A stretch of DNA of 64,000 nt, taken from NCBI RefSeq assembly GCF_022698145.1, contig NZ_JALDAX010000018.1, forward strand, positions 62,001 through 126,000. The letters are read 5' to 3'. The notes beneath the pieces are model-generated. The model was given only the letters and a program-made list of their open reading frames with translations. It made no database searches and had not been told where the DNA came from. Positions 51,817 to 60,691 of this stretch are shown here, piece by piece. Position numbers and translations under genes: made by a program. Source of the stretch: Streptomyces spinosisporus (GTDB lineage Bacteria; Actinomycetota; Actinomycetes; Streptomycetales; Streptomycetaceae). Position 1 is the stretch's first letter, and each line of letters starts with the position of its first letter.

Positions 51817-52934
51817 CGGGTCATCTGCGCTTCCTGCGGGGCGAGTTGGGCGGTCAGTGCGGGCAGGTCGAGGCCGGCGTAGGGCTGGTCGCGCAGGAGC
51901 GCGGCCGGTACGCCCGCCGCGGCCGCCCGCGCGGGGTGGTCCCACCGGTGGGCGTCGTCGTACTGGCGGCAGTACGTGAGGAGGTGTGCGGCGCCGCTCC
52001 TGGTGACCGCGCCGCGGGCCGCGGAGGCGATCTGCTGCGGGGTGCGGGCCGTGCTGGGGACGACCTCGCGGGTGTAGTGGTCCGTGAGCGCCTCCAGGGT
52101 CGGCTCGCCGACCGGTGGCTGGTCGCCGCCGTCGCCCCAGTCGTGGTCGTCGCCCACCACCAGCCAGCCGTCGCCTTCGAGCGCGTCGTAGACGTCGGTG
52201 GTGTCGTGGGTGCTGCCGGAGACGAACAGCGGGCGGCCCTCGGGCCGGGTGAACTCGCCGGTCAGCGCGGCGGTCAGGGTGTCGGCGTACGCGCGGGGCG
52301 GCATGGCCGTGCTTGCGGCGTACCAGCGCAGCGCCTCACCGCCGGTCAGTGCACTGGCGCGCTGCTTCCGCAGTGCGGTGCGGGCGCGGCGGGCGGCGTC
52401 ATGGTCGGCGACCGCCTCGGCGAGTTCGGCGGCGTTGACGGCGCGTCCGCGCCAGGCCGCGAGCTGGTCGGCGAAGCGGCTGAGGCGGCCCAGGTTGTAG
52501 CGCCGGGTGGCCTCCCCGGGCAGGTGCAGCAGGTCGACGAAGTGGACCGGCGGGCAGCTGTGCGTTCCGGTACGGCGCAACTCCCGCAGTGTGTAGAACA
52601 GTTGGAGGGACGCGTCGCAGTCGTGGGTGATGACGATCAGGTCGGGCACGGGGTCGCCGTCCTCGGGCGTGAGGATGGCTGCCAGTACGTTCACCACCTG
52701 CGGGTCGACGGCGCCGTCCAAGTAGGTGCGGGCCAGGCTCGTGTCGCGCCCTGCCCGCCCGGCCAGGCGTACGGGCAGCGCGCCAGCGGCCGTGATCAGT
52801 TCGACCGGGGTGTCGCAGCCGACGTAGCCGACCACCGGGCGGCCCTGTGCCGCGAACTGCCGGGCGTGCAGCGCCCTGTCGTCGTGGGCGGCGCGCAGCG
52901 CGGCGGCGGCCTGCTGTGCGTCGATCGGGCGCAT
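51813..52934 (-). CDS. 2-hydroxyacyl-CoA dehydratase family, beta subunit
   Basis: 373 residues. Matches the HgdB/FldC/BcrC family: VGYVGCDTPVELITAAGALP with Cys40, ITHDCDASLQL with Cys106, and LLTYCRQYDDAHRWDHP with Cys322, the three cysteines expected to hold a [4Fe-4S] cluster. Family members remove water from 2-hydroxyacyl-CoA by a ketyl-radical route or reduce aromatic CoA rings, usually under strict anaerobiosis, needing an ATP-driven activator. No activator gene is in the window. Starts 1 bp after the CoA-transferase stop. Confidence 0.85.
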   Translation of the reverse strand: MRPIDAQQAAAALRAAHDDRALHARQFAAQGRPVVGYVGCDTPVELITAAGALPVRLAGRAGRDTSLARTYLDGAVDPQVVNVLAAILTPEDGDPVPDLIVITHDCDASLQLFYTLRELRRTGTHSCPPVHFVDLLHLPGEATRRYNLGRLSRFADQLAAWRGRAVNAAELAEAVADHDAARRARTALRKQRASALTGGEALRWYAASTAMPPRAYADTLTAALTGEFTRPEGRPLFVSGSTHDTTDVYDALEGDGWLVVGDDHDWGDGGDQPPVGEPTLEALTDHYTREVVPSTARTPQQIASAARGAVTRSGAAHLLTYCRQYDDAHRWDHPARAAAAGVPAALLRDQPYAGLDLPALTAQLAPQEAQMTR

Positions 52935-52935
52935 C

Positions 52936-54192
52936 TCAGATCACCCCCGCCTGCCGCAGTTCGGCTATTTCCTCGCCGGACAGGCCGCCGAGGTCCGCCA
53001 GCAACTCGCCGGTGTGCTCGCCGAGATGGGGCGCCGGCCGGTCCAGGCGCACGTCGGCGTGCGAGAAGCGGATGGGCACGCCCGGGCCCATCACGCCGGT
53101 GGAGCCGTGCTCGGGATGGCCGAGTTCCACGACCTCCTCGCGGCGCCGCACGTCGGGGTTGCGCAGCGCGTCCGCCGGGGTGAGGACCTCCGCCGCGGGC
53201 ACGCCCTGCGCGGCGAGCGCCGCGACCGCCTCGGCCCGGGGCCTGCTCTGCGACCAGGCCCCGACCATCTCGTGCAGGGCGGAGGCGTGGTGCACCCGCT
53301 GGTCGCGGGTGGCGAACCGTTCGTCCTCGATCAGGTCGGGGCGGCCCATCGCGCGGAAGACACCGCGGGCGAAGGTGTCGGTCGGCCCGCACAGCGCCAG
53401 GAAGCCGTCCTTGGCCGGGAAGATGCCGAACGGGGCCAGGCGCGGCACCTCGTTGCCGGTGCGCACCGGCAGTCCGACCTGTTCGTGGGCGTCGAAGGGC
53501 TCCGTGGACAGCAGCGAGGTCAGCGCGCCGAGCATGGAGACGTCGACGTGCTGCCCCACTCCGTCCTGGTCGCGCTGGGTCTTGGCGGCGAGGGTGCCGA
53601 TGACCGCGTAGAGGGGTGCCAGCAGGTCGCCCACCGGCAGGCCGATGCGTACCGGCTCGGTGCCGGGCTCCCCGGCCGTGTACATCACTCCGCTGAGCGC
53701 CTGGATGATGGAGTCCATCGCCTTGCCCGAGCCGCCGCCGGCCCCGAATCCGCTGATCGAGGTGTAGATCACGGTCGGGTTGACGGCGCGTACGTCCTCG
53801 TAGCCGATGCCGAGGCGGTCGGCGGTACCGGCTGCGTAGTTCTCCACGACGATGTCGGCGTTGCGGGCCAGCCGCAGGAAGGTGGCGCGGCCGCGCGGGT
53901 CCTTGAGGTTCAAGGTGATGCTCTTCTTGTTGCGTCCGCGGCCCATCATCGACACCGACATGTCGGTGTCGTCGACGCGCGCCATGTTCAGGCCGTCACG
54001 TCCGTAGTAGGGCGAGTTGTTGCGTGCGCTGTCGCCGCCGGTCGCGGGGTTCTCCACCTTGACGACGGTGGCGCCCAGACCGGCCAGCAGCAGGGTGGCG
54101 TAGGGCCCGGCCAGGGCCGTGGTCAGGTCGAGCACCACGGTGCCCGCGAGGGGGCGGCCCGGCGTGCGGTCGGTGTGCGGCATGTCGGTCAC
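52936..54192 (-). CDS. CaiB/BaiF class III CoA-transferase
   Basis: 418 residues. Family III fold with LAGTVVLDLTTALAGPYATL at the start, the catalytic aspartate in KAMDSIIQALSG (Asp160), and the C-terminal GLSGEEIAELRQAG. These move CoA between acids; FldA, the phenyllactate CoA-transferase that feeds the FldBC dehydratase, belongs here. With the dehydratase genes directly downstream, a 2-hydroxyacid CoA activation step is the inference. Overlaps CapA-like stop by 4 nt. Confidence 0.88.
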   Translation of the reverse strand: MTDMPHTDRTPGRPLAGTVVLDLTTALAGPYATLLLAGLGATVVKVENPATGGDSARNNSPYYGRDGLNMARVDDTDMSVSMMGRGRNKKSITLNLKDPRGRATFLRLARNADIVVENYAAGTADRLGIGYEDVRAVNPTVIYTSISGFGAGGGSGKAMDSIIQALSGVMYTAGEPGTEPVRIGLPVGDLLAPLYAVIGTLAAKTQRDQDGVGQHVDVSMLGALTSLLSTEPFDAHEQVGLPVRTGNEVPRLAPFGIFPAKDGFLALCGPTDTFARGVFRAMGRPDLIEDERFATRDQRVHHASALHEMVGAWSQSRPRAEAVAALAAQGVPAAEVLTPADALRNPDVRRREEVVELGHPEHGSTGVMGPGVPIRFSHADVRLDRPAPHLGEHTGELLADLGGLSGEEIAELRQAGVI

Positions 54193-55325
54193 CGCTGGTC
54201 TCCCTGTGTGATCGTGACGAGGTCGTCGCCGGTCCAGTCGAAGCGGGTGGTGAGGCCGGCCCGGCGGCTGATGTCCCGCACGTAGGCGACGACGTCCTCA
54301 CCCCCGGCTTCGCGGGTCACGGGCACGGGTCTGCCCCGGTCGTCGATGCGGCACGGCAGCAGCCCGGCACGCACCTCCCCCTGGTCGTCGACGTCGAGAC
54401 GGGCGACGACGGTGTTCCTGGACTCGGGGTGGAAGGGGTAGTACGGCATGGCCGGGTCGGGGGCGAAGCCGTACAGCTCGACGCGTCGCTGCGCCCAGGC
54501 GCGCCGCTCGGGGCTGTCGTTGTCGCCGTCCGGCGTCAGGGCACGGGTGACGGTGACGAAGTTGCCCAGGCCGTGGTAGATGGGCCTGCCCCGGTGGATC
54601 TCGATGCCGCGCATGATGTGCGCGTGGTGGGCGAAGACCGCGTGGGCGCCCGCGTCGACGGCGGCCTGCGCCAGGGGCCGCTCGTACATGGCGAGCACGG
54701 CGGGCGTGTGGCCGACGCCCTTGTGCAGGCCGACGACGACGATGTCGGCCCGGTCGCGGGCGGCCTCGATGTCCCGGCGCATCGCGTCGAGGCTGTCGGG
54801 GTTCGCGAAGGTGTAGATCGCGGGGGGTCCGCCGGGGCTCGCGTGGTCGAGTTCGTAGTGGGTCAGGACGTGCACATAGGCGCAGCCCGGCTTGGCGGAG
54901 GTGGCCCAACTCTCCCTGGGGCCTACGCAGTTGTAGCTGAGGACGGCCACGGTGCGGTCGCCGGCGCGGATCAGGGCGGGCTGCCTCGCCTCGGCCAGGG
55001 ACGGGCCCGCGCCGGCGGTGGCGAGGCCGTGTGCGCGGGCGTGCCGCACGGTGTCGAGGACGCCCTCGGCGCCCGCGTCGGCGATGTGGTTGCCGGCCAG
55101 GGTCACCGCGTGGAACCCGGCCCGGCTCAGGGCGCCGAGCGCTGCGGGGTCGGCGGGCGGCGCCGGGACGTCCGTGCTGCTGCTGACCGTGGTGGTGGAG
55201 TGCGGCACCTCCACATGGCCGATGACGGCATCGGCGCCACGCAGGGCGGAGCGGCTGGGCTCGAAGAACGAGTCCGAGTCGGGTTCGTCGAGGATGATGT
55301 CCCCGACGGCGAGAAGCGTCGTCAT
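54189..55325 (-). CDS. CapA-family metallophosphoesterase-like protein
   Basis: 378 residues from ATG 55325. CapA/PgsA fold (PF09587): LLAVGDIILDEP, the AGNHIADAGAEG motif, VGLHKGVGH and AHHAHIMRG metal-type histidines. No signal peptide or membrane helix, unlike polyglutamate CapA, so it is cytoplasmic. Its role in this operon is unknown; the fold hydrolyses phosphoesters. Coupled to the hydrolase upstream by a 4-nt overlap. Confidence 0.82.
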   Translation of the reverse strand: MTTLLAVGDIILDEPDSDSFFEPSRSALRGADAVIGHVEVPHSTTTVSSSTDVPAPPADPAALGALSRAGFHAVTLAGNHIADAGAEGVLDTVRHARAHGLATAGAGPSLAEARQPALIRAGDRTVAVLSYNCVGPRESWATSAKPGCAYVHVLTHYELDHASPGGPPAIYTFANPDSLDAMRRDIEAARDRADIVVVGLHKGVGHTPAVLAMYERPLAQAAVDAGAHAVFAHHAHIMRGIEIHRGRPIYHGLGNFVTVTRALTPDGDNDSPERRAWAQRRVELYGFAPDPAMPYYPFHPESRNTVVARLDVDDQGEVRAGLLPCRIDDRGRPVPVTREAGGEDVVAYVRDISRRAGLTTRFDWTGDDLVTITQGDQR

Positions 55326-56170
55326 CGCCAGGTGCCCCCGTTGCTCTCGTAGTCGGCCAGTTCGTCGAGGAAGACCCGCACCTCGCGAGCCACCCGGTGC
55401 GGGCGTTCGTCGCCCATGAAGTGGCCCTCGTCCTCGAACAGCACGGTCTTGCTGTGCGCCACGGCCATCGCGGCACGCAGCGCCGACTGCGGGGAGATGA
55501 CCCCGTCGCGCAGTCCGGCGAGGGAGAGCACGGGCAGCCGGATGGTTTCCAGGATCTTGGCCAGCTCCTCGTTGGTGGTGGCCTCCGGGAAGGGCATGCC
55601 CTGGTTGACCAGGGCCTCCTCCTCCGAGTAGTCGAGGTGCCTGCGGACGAGTCCGGCGATGGTCCGCTCGCGCCTGAGCAGCCGTTCCTCGCCCTCGGTG
55701 CGCCCGCCGAGAATGCGGAACTGCTCCTCCAGGACGGCCGGGTTGCGGCGTTCCTCGACGATCCGCCGGCGGCCCGCGGAGGACGAGGTGTCGCCGGAGC
55801 GGTCGTGCGGGGTGCCGACGACGCTGATGAGCGCGCGCAGCCGCTCGGGGTGGCGGCGGGCCAGGTGCCAGCCGATGCCGGCGCCGTGCGAGATGCCGGT
55901 GTAGACGAAGGTGTCGATGCCGAGGTGGTCGGCGACGGCCAGCACGTCCTCGCCCCACTGGTCGAGCCAGCCGGCGGCCGGCGGTTCGGCCAGATGCGTC
56001 GAGCGCCCGAAGCCGCGCGCCTGCACGGTGACGACCGTGCAGTGGTACGGGGCTTCGGCGAGGATCGCCGGATACGCCCCGAAGCCCGAGGCACTGGCGA
56101 TGAGGACGTCACCGCCCGAGCCGTGCTGTTCGAACCAGATGTCGGCGCCGTCGAGAGCCAGGGTGGTCAC
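55322..56170 (-). CDS. Alpha/beta hydrolase
   Basis: 282 residues from GTG 56170, with AAAGGAC 9 bp upstream. The open frame continues far upstream in other genes, so this start is chosen from the overlap pattern. Nucleophile Ser94 in TGISHGAG, acid near LSLAGLRDGV, and His in EDEGHFMGDE. It could hydrolyse an ester, thioester or lactone ahead of the CoA-transfer step. GTGA overlap with the upstream hydrolase. Confidence 0.82.
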   Translation of the reverse strand: MTTLALDGADIWFEQHGSGGDVLIASASGFGAYPAILAEAPYHCTVVTVQARGFGRSTHLAEPPAAGWLDQWGEDVLAVADHLGIDTFVYTGISHGAGIGWHLARRHPERLRALISVVGTPHDRSGDTSSSAGRRRIVEERRNPAVLEEQFRILGGRTEGEERLLRRERTIAGLVRRHLDYSEEEALVNQGMPFPEATTNEELAKILETIRLPVLSLAGLRDGVISPQSALRAAMAVAHSKTVLFEDEGHFMGDERPHRVAREVRVFLDELADYESNGGTWR

Positions 56171-57744
56171 GAACGGGGTCCTTTCTTCGGTGCCGCCGGG
56201 GTCTCGACGGGCGGGTGGTGCATTCCGGAAAAGGGGTGCGGCCCGGAAGGGGGATGCGGTCCGGAAGGGGAGTGCGGTCCGGACAGGTCGGGCAGGGGAT
56301 GTACGGACGGGTCCGGCAGGTGGGGAAGCGGGCGCTCGTGCGCGGCGCGCAGCAGCATGTGCGCGTCGGCTTCGAGGAGCAGTCCCTGCGAGGACAGGCG
56401 CGCGCACGCGGCCTCGTAGCGGTCCAAGTAGTCCTGCCGGGTGGGGTACAAGGCGCGCAGTTGCGCGCCGGGCAGCGGGGTCATGTGCCCGATCAGGCGG
56501 GCGACCAGGTCCGGGGTGCCCATGGGTGCCCAGGGTGAGGGGTGGCAGTAGCCGGGCCGTGGTGTGCTGTGCGGGTGGTAGGCGGCCAGCGGGACCTCGA
56601 CCCAGGGGGTGCGGACTCCGCCGCGTACGTTGCCGTGCTCGTCGCGGGTCAGTTCGTCGACGCCGCCCGTCACCCCGTCCCTCGCGAAGGGGAAGCGTTC
56701 CACGCGCGGGGGCGGGGCGCCGGTGGCCGCCCAGCGGTGCAGCAGGGCGTAGGCGGCGCGGGCCACCGCGTCCAGGCGGGCGTCGCTGGGCTGTTCGGTG
56801 ATGCGCCGCAGAGGCACGTCGTGGCTGCGTCGGCGGAACTGGGTGTGGTTGGTGAGCACGGACTCCAGCAGCGGGTTGTCGTGGGAGGTGCCGGCGACCT
56901 GGTAGAGGCGGTAGCGGTCGCCGGGGGCGTCGCTGTCCTCGCGCAGGGCCGGGCGGTGGGTCTCGCTCTCGAACTCGCTGAGCACCTCGAAGACGGGTAC
57001 GTCGGCGGGGCCGATGACGCGCCGCGGGTCGTCGGCGGGCAGCGCCGGGGAGCCGTCGGACAGCGGCGGATAGCCGGCCGCTCCGGCCGCCCCGGACGAG
57101 ATGCCGATGAGATAGCCGTCCACGGCCGGGGCCCCGTCGGCGAGGCGGTGGCGTCCGTGGAAGCCGTCCTGGAGAAACACCCGGCAGAAACTGCCCGTGT
57201 TGGACCAGCCGGACAGGTACACGTGCCGTACCCGGTCGGCGAGCCCGGCGAGCACGCTGCGGCCGGGGGTGCGCAGCGCGGCGAGGACCGCGCCGACGAT
57301 GTCCCAGCGCAAGCCTGCGGCGGGGATCGACAACTCGCCGTACCGCGCGGGGTCGTAGGCCTCCTTCAGGGCCGTCACCATCCGGTGGTCCTGGGTGATG
57401 CCGACCCAGGCGGCGCCGGTGCCGGTGATCCACGGGTGGGCGATGCGCCAGGTGCTCGCGCTGTCGTACTCGGGGTGCAGGGGTTCCGCGAGGACGACGC
57501 CGTTGAAGCGTTCGGCGGGCGGGGTGCGCACCAGAACGCGGGTGACGTAGGGCAGTTGGCCGGTCTGCTGCAGGGTGCCGTCGACGTGCCGGTACTCCCC
57601 CGCCGTGCCGGTGACCAGGAACTCGCGCTCCTGGTAGCCGAGCGGGCGCAGGTCGACGCCGACGCCGTCGTCGGGCAGGTGGCTGGTGCCGAGCGGTTGC
57701 AAGGTGCCGCTGACGGCGAGTTCGCGCAGGTGGTGCAGGGTCAC
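56167..57744 (-). CDS. Large alpha/beta-hydrolase-domain protein (PF20091-like)
   Basis: 525 residues from GTG 57744, set by the 4-nt overlap with the ATPase stop. Nucleophile Ser181 in SGWSNTG, and the conserved ends of this family: RVLVRTPPAERFNGVVLAEP and the PRPGYCHP segment. The C-terminal ~40 residues are a Ser-Gly-Pro-His repeat (SGPHSPSGPHPPSGPH) of low complexity. Family members are poorly known carboxylesterase relatives. Two different hydrolases in one operon suggest stepwise processing of one imported molecule. Confidence 0.78.
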   Translation of the reverse strand: MTLHHLRELAVSGTLQPLGTSHLPDDGVGVDLRPLGYQEREFLVTGTAGEYRHVDGTLQQTGQLPYVTRVLVRTPPAERFNGVVLAEPLHPEYDSASTWRIAHPWITGTGAAWVGITQDHRMVTALKEAYDPARYGELSIPAAGLRWDIVGAVLAALRTPGRSVLAGLADRVRHVYLSGWSNTGSFCRVFLQDGFHGRHRLADGAPAVDGYLIGISSGAAGAAGYPPLSDGSPALPADDPRRVIGPADVPVFEVLSEFESETHRPALREDSDAPGDRYRLYQVAGTSHDNPLLESVLTNHTQFRRRSHDVPLRRITEQPSDARLDAVARAAYALLHRWAATGAPPPRVERFPFARDGVTGGVDELTRDEHGNVRGGVRTPWVEVPLAAYHPHSTPRPGYCHPSPWAPMGTPDLVARLIGHMTPLPGAQLRALYPTRQDYLDRYEAACARLSSQGLLLEADAHMLLRAAHERPLPHLPDPSVHPLPDLSGPHSPSGPHPPSGPHPFSGMHHPPVETPAAPKKGPRS

Positions 57745-58790
57745 AGTGCGGTGCTCCCGGTCGCCTCGGGGGACGTGGTGAGGTCGTCGGTCCAGGGCGG
57801 CAGGTCCTCGGCGCGGTGGCAGGCGACCTGGCCGCCCAGGGGTGCGTCGCGCAGGACGGGCCGTTCGGTGCGGCACCGGTCGACGGCGAAGGGGCAGCGG
57901 TGCGCGAAGGGGCAGGACTCGCCGAGCGGGGCCTGCCGGGCGGGCGGCAGCGCGAGGGCTTCACGCCGTTCACGGCGGGTGCGCTGCCGGCCGAGGTCCG
58001 GCAGCGGCGCCGACACGACGAGCTGCCGCGTGTACGGGTGCTGCGGCTGCCGGTACACGCGCTCCGCGGGCCCGGTCTCCATGACCCGGCCGCGGAAGAG
58101 GACGACGAGGTCTTCGGCGATGTGGTTGACGACGGACAGGTCGTGCGTGATGAACAGCAGGGACAGGCCGAGGTCCTGCTGGAGTTCGAGGAGCAGGTTG
58201 AGGATCTGCGCCTGGATGGACAGGTCGAGGGCGCTGACGGCCTCGTCGCAGATGACGAGCCGGGGTTCGAGGATGAGCGCGCGGGCGATGGAGATGCGCT
58301 GGCGCTGTCCGCCGGAGAACTGGGCGGGGTAGCGGTCCGCGGCCTCCGCAGGCAGGCCGACCTTGGCCAGCATCGCCCGGACGCGTTCCTCGCGCTCGGC
58401 CGCCGACAGCCGGGCACCGGTGGAGTCGGCGTGCGCCCGCAGCGGCTCCTGCACGGTGTACCCGATGGTCTTGGTGGGGTCCAGTGAGCTGTACGGGTCC
58501 TGGAAGACGACCTGGATCTGCTGCGGACGCCCGCTGCGGCCCAGGTCGCCCAGGCTCGTGCCGCCGCAGGCGACCTGTCCGGCGCTGACCGGGGCCATGC
58601 CGAGGACGGCCTTGGCCACGGTGGACTTGCCGGAACCGGACTCGCCGACCAGACCGACCGCGCGCCCGGCGGGCACCCGCAGGCTCACCCCGTCCACGGC
58701 CCGGCGGTGCTTGCGCCGGCCGATCGGATAGTCCACGACGAGGTCGCTGACGGTGAGTTCGGCCGCGTCGGCCGTCGTGGCGCCCTTCAC
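57741..58790 (-). CDS. Peptide-type ABC transporter ATPase (DppF type)
   Basis: 349 residues from GTG 58790, set by a GTGA overlap with the upstream gene's stop. Walker A GESGSGKST, signature FSGGQRQR, Walker B VICDE, and the cysteine-rich tail (ESCPFAHRCPF...CR...C). Second ATPase of importer B. Confidence 0.9.
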   Translation of the reverse strand: MKGATTADAAELTVSDLVVDYPIGRRKHRRAVDGVSLRVPAGRAVGLVGESGSGKSTVAKAVLGMAPVSAGQVACGGTSLGDLGRSGRPQQIQVVFQDPYSSLDPTKTIGYTVQEPLRAHADSTGARLSAAEREERVRAMLAKVGLPAEAADRYPAQFSGGQRQRISIARALILEPRLVICDEAVSALDLSIQAQILNLLLELQQDLGLSLLFITHDLSVVNHIAEDLVVLFRGRVMETGPAERVYRQPQHPYTRQLVVSAPLPDLGRQRTRRERREALALPPARQAPLGESCPFAHRCPFAVDRCRTERPVLRDAPLGGQVACHRAEDLPPWTDDLTTSPEATGSTAL

Positions 58791-60691
58791 GGCCGCACCT
58801 GGAGCAGTTCGGTGTGGATGCATCGGCTGGCACGTTCCTCGGTCAGTTGGAGCAGGGGGATGTCCTTGTCCGCGCAGTCGGCCGCGGCGAGGGCACACCG
58901 GTCCCGGAAGCGGCAGCCGTCGAGCCTGCTGCCCGGCGGCGGCACGGTCCCGGCGATCGCGTCGATCGGGGTGCGCCGCGCGGCGCTGTCGGGGCTGGCG
59001 GCCATGAGGGCGCTGGTGTACGGGTGCACGGAGGCGCCGAAGACCTGCTCGACCGGGGCGCTCTCGACGACCTGGCCCGCGTACATGACCGCGACATGGG
59101 TGCAGATGTCCGCGACGACGCCCCAGTCATGGGTGACGAGCAGGACGGCCATGCCGGTCTCGCGCTGGATGCGGCGCAGCAGGGCCAGGATCTCGGCCTG
59201 CACGGTGACGTCGAGGGCGGTGGTGGGCTCGTCGGCGATCAGCAGGTCGGGCGAGCCGGCCAGGGCGGCCGCGATGGCGACGCGCTGGGCCATGCCGCCG
59301 GAGATCTGGAACGGGTACCGCCTGGCCATCTCCTCCGGGTCGGGGAGTTCGACCAGCTCCATGAGTTCGAGCACCCGGCGCCGGGCGTCCCTGCGAGACA
59401 TCTTGGTGTGGGAGCGCACGATCTCGGTCAGCTGTGCGCCGATCCGGAAGGAGGGGTCGAGGGCGACCATGGGCTCCTGCGAGATCAGGGCGATCCTGGT
59501 GCCGCGCAGGGCGGCCAGTTCCTTGCGGCTCGCCCGGGTCAGCTCCTGTCCGTCGAAGACGACCGAGCCCGCGGTGACGCGGCCGTTGGCCTCAAGGAGG
59601 CCGAGGACGGCGCGCGCGGTGACGGACTTACCGCTGCCCGACTCGCCGACCAGGCCCAGGGTCTGGCCCGCGTCCAGGTCGAAGCCGACGCCGGTGAGGA
59701 CTTCTGCCTCGCCGCGCGGGGTCAGGAAGGACACGCTCAGGTCCCGCACGGACAGCAGGGCCCGGCGCTCGGGTGCCGCCGTCGGGGCGGGCGCCTCGGG
59801 GCGGCGCTTCGCGGGCTTGACCCGCAGGCCGCCGGAGGAGGTGTGGCTCTGCGCGGTGACGTCCCGCACGGTGTCGCCGAGGATGCCGAGGGCGAGCACG
59901 GTCAGGGCGATGACGCCGCCCGCCGGGACCAGCAGCCAGGGCGCGGTGGTCAGCGTGGTGGCCGCCTCGTTGACCATGCCGCCCCAGGTCGCGGCCGGCG
60001 GGGGCGGGCCGAGCCCGAGGAAGGTCAGACCGGTCTGGATGCCGATGGCGATGGCCGCGAACAGCGAGGTCTGCACGATGATGACGCCGCGGCAGCGGGG
60101 CAGGATGTGCCGGAAGATGATCTGCGTGCGGCTGAGCCCGAGCAGTTCGGCGGCGGAGACGTACAGTTCCTGACGGACCGTCATCGCGGTGCCGCGGACG
60201 ATGCGCATCATGCCCGAGGCGCCGAGCGCACCGAGGGTGATCATCGCGGCGGCGATGGACCGGTTGAAGATGGTGAGGATGGCCAGCAGGATCACGATGG
60301 TCGGCACCGACATCACGATGTCGGCGGCCCGCATCGCGTACCGGTCGAACCTGCCGCCGAGATAGCCGGCGGCGACACCCAGCGGTACGGCGACCACGAG
60401 GTGCGCGGCCACCCCCTCCAGGATGCCGACGATCGAGGACCGGCCGCCGTACAGCAGGCGGCTGAGCACGTCCCGGCCGAGGCTGTCGGTGCCCAGCCAG
60501 TGGGAGCCGGAGGGCAGTTCGAGGATGTGCCGCAGGTCCTGGTGGAGCGGGTCGGCCGGCGCGAGCAGCGGTGCGGCCAGGCAGCACACGAACAGCAGCA
60601 GGAAGCCCACGGTGATCCGGCCGCGCCAGGTGGCCAGCACGGAGCGGACGATGCCGCGCTTCTTGGCGGGTGACTCGGTTGCCGTCGTCAT
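58787..60691 (-). CDS. Fused DppC permease + DppD ATPase of importer B
   Basis: 634 residues. Residues 1-285 are a DppC-type permease with LGTDSLGRDVLSRLLYGGRS and an EAA loop (QELYVSAAELLGLSRTQIIF). A short linker follows; residues ~310-634 are an ATPase with GESGSGKS, QISGGMAQR, IADEPTTALD and the terminal cysteine motif (DGCRFRDRCAL). Same fused layout as the importer of operon A, though the sequences differ. ATGA overlap with the DppB stop. Confidence 0.9.
   Translation of the reverse strand: MTTATESPAKKRGIVRSVLATWRGRITVGFLLLFVCCLAAPLLAPADPLHQDLRHILELPSGSHWLGTDSLGRDVLSRLLYGGRSSIVGILEGVAAHLVVAVPLGVAAGYLGGRFDRYAMRAADIVMSVPTIVILLAILTIFNRSIAAAMITLGALGASGMMRIVRGTAMTVRQELYVSAAELLGLSRTQIIFRHILPRCRGVIIVQTSLFAAIAIGIQTGLTFLGLGPPPPAATWGGMVNEAATTLTTAPWLLVPAGGVIALTVLALGILGDTVRDVTAQSHTSSGGLRVKPAKRRPEAPAPTAAPERRALLSVRDLSVSFLTPRGEAEVLTGVGFDLDAGQTLGLVGESGSGKSVTARAVLGLLEANGRVTAGSVVFDGQELTRASRKELAALRGTRIALISQEPMVALDPSFRIGAQLTEIVRSHTKMSRRDARRRVLELMELVELPDPEEMARRYPFQISGGMAQRVAIAAALAGSPDLLIADEPTTALDVTVQAEILALLRRIQRETGMAVLLVTHDWGVVADICTHVAVMYAGQVVESAPVEQVFGASVHPYTSALMAASPDSAARRTPIDAIAGTVPPPGSRLDGCRFRDRCALAAADCADKDIPLLQLTEERASRCIHTELLQVRP

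Noticed and set aside
55322..58417. Very long minus-strand frame of more than 1000 codons
   Set aside because: Only its last 282 codons form a hydrolase; the rest is an alternate frame of the ATPase and hydrolase genes, a high-GC effect.
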